A stretch of DNA of 64,000 nucleotides from Mesorhizobium prunaredense (GTDB taxonomy: Bacteria; Pseudomonadota; Alphaproteobacteria; Rhizobiales; Rhizobiaceae): the NCBI RefSeq assembly GCF_900156895.1, contig NZ_FTPD01000022.1:17167-81166 (forward strand), in the 5' to 3' direction. A model generated the notes under the pieces. That model was not told the origin of the DNA. It did not search any database and saw only the letters and a list, made by a program, of their open reading frames with translations. Shown here piece after piece: positions 63,981-64,000 of the stretch (the stretch's first letter is position 1; each line of letters starts with the position of its first letter). Made by a program: the position numbers and the translations under genes.

Positions 63981-64000
63981 GTCCCACTCCGTGCTGTTCC

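Overview
The window looks like chromosome from a Mesorhizobium-type alphaproteobacterium (Hyphomicrobiales). The evidence is the G+C-rich coding DNA, a DUF768 protein, a phasin and acetoacetyl-CoA synthetase pair, several Rhizobiales-type palindromic intergenic repeats, a DUF1127/LysR pair, and a tRNA-His that lacks G-1 and carries A73, as in a clade of Alphaproteobacteria.

Positions 1 to 26 kb are mostly core genes: hisS, tag, an L,D-transpeptidase, a divergent folD paralogue, the glycolate oxidase genes glcD-glcE-glcF, a DUF3422 protein, an L-lactate dehydrogenase with its GntR regulator, a PPP-type phosphatase, a class I glutamine amidotransferase, rsmE, gshA, a DUF937 protein, a DUF1127/LysR pair, a CHASE4-GGDEF-EAL protein, xseA and a DmpA-type peptidase. 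Palindromic repeats fill several of the gaps.

Positions 26.26 to 51.69 kb look like an integrated island. The 3' end of the tRNA-His gene (51673-51692) is repeated in the same orientation, 18 of 20 bases identical, at 26261-26280, and a small integrase remnant lies just inside that end. The left part (about 26.5-42.3 kb) is visibly A/T-richer. It holds an aconitase divergent from a frameshifted trans-aconitate methyltransferase, a double winged-helix GntR regulator, and a long operon: an isopropylmalate-dehydrogenase-like enzyme, an ABC transporter, a racemase-fold enzyme, an OtnK-like kinase, an OtnC-like aldolase, an RraA-like protein, an aldehyde dehydrogenase and a cupin. A short motif, TAAAAAGCCAAT, recurs before each unit and is the likely GntR operator. 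The part from 42.3 to 49.4 kb has normal composition and holds a sugar ABC transporter, a SorC regulator, a LacD/YihT-type aldolase and an unusual ROK kinase fused to a second P-loop kinase. A shared 28-bp element lies upstream of both the transporter and the aldolase. A membrane GGDEF-EAL gene lies next to the tRNA.

Positions 51.7 to 64 kb return to core content: a minus-strand small RNA with three anti-Shine-Dalgarno loops (alpha-r14/cuckoo type), a phasin, a 1220-residue PAS histidine kinase of the PdhS/PleC/DivJ type, acetoacetyl-CoA synthetase, an AsmA-like protein and a putrescine-type ABC transporter (PotG-PotH-PotI).

Functions are inferred from motifs and context read by eye. No database search or computation was possible.
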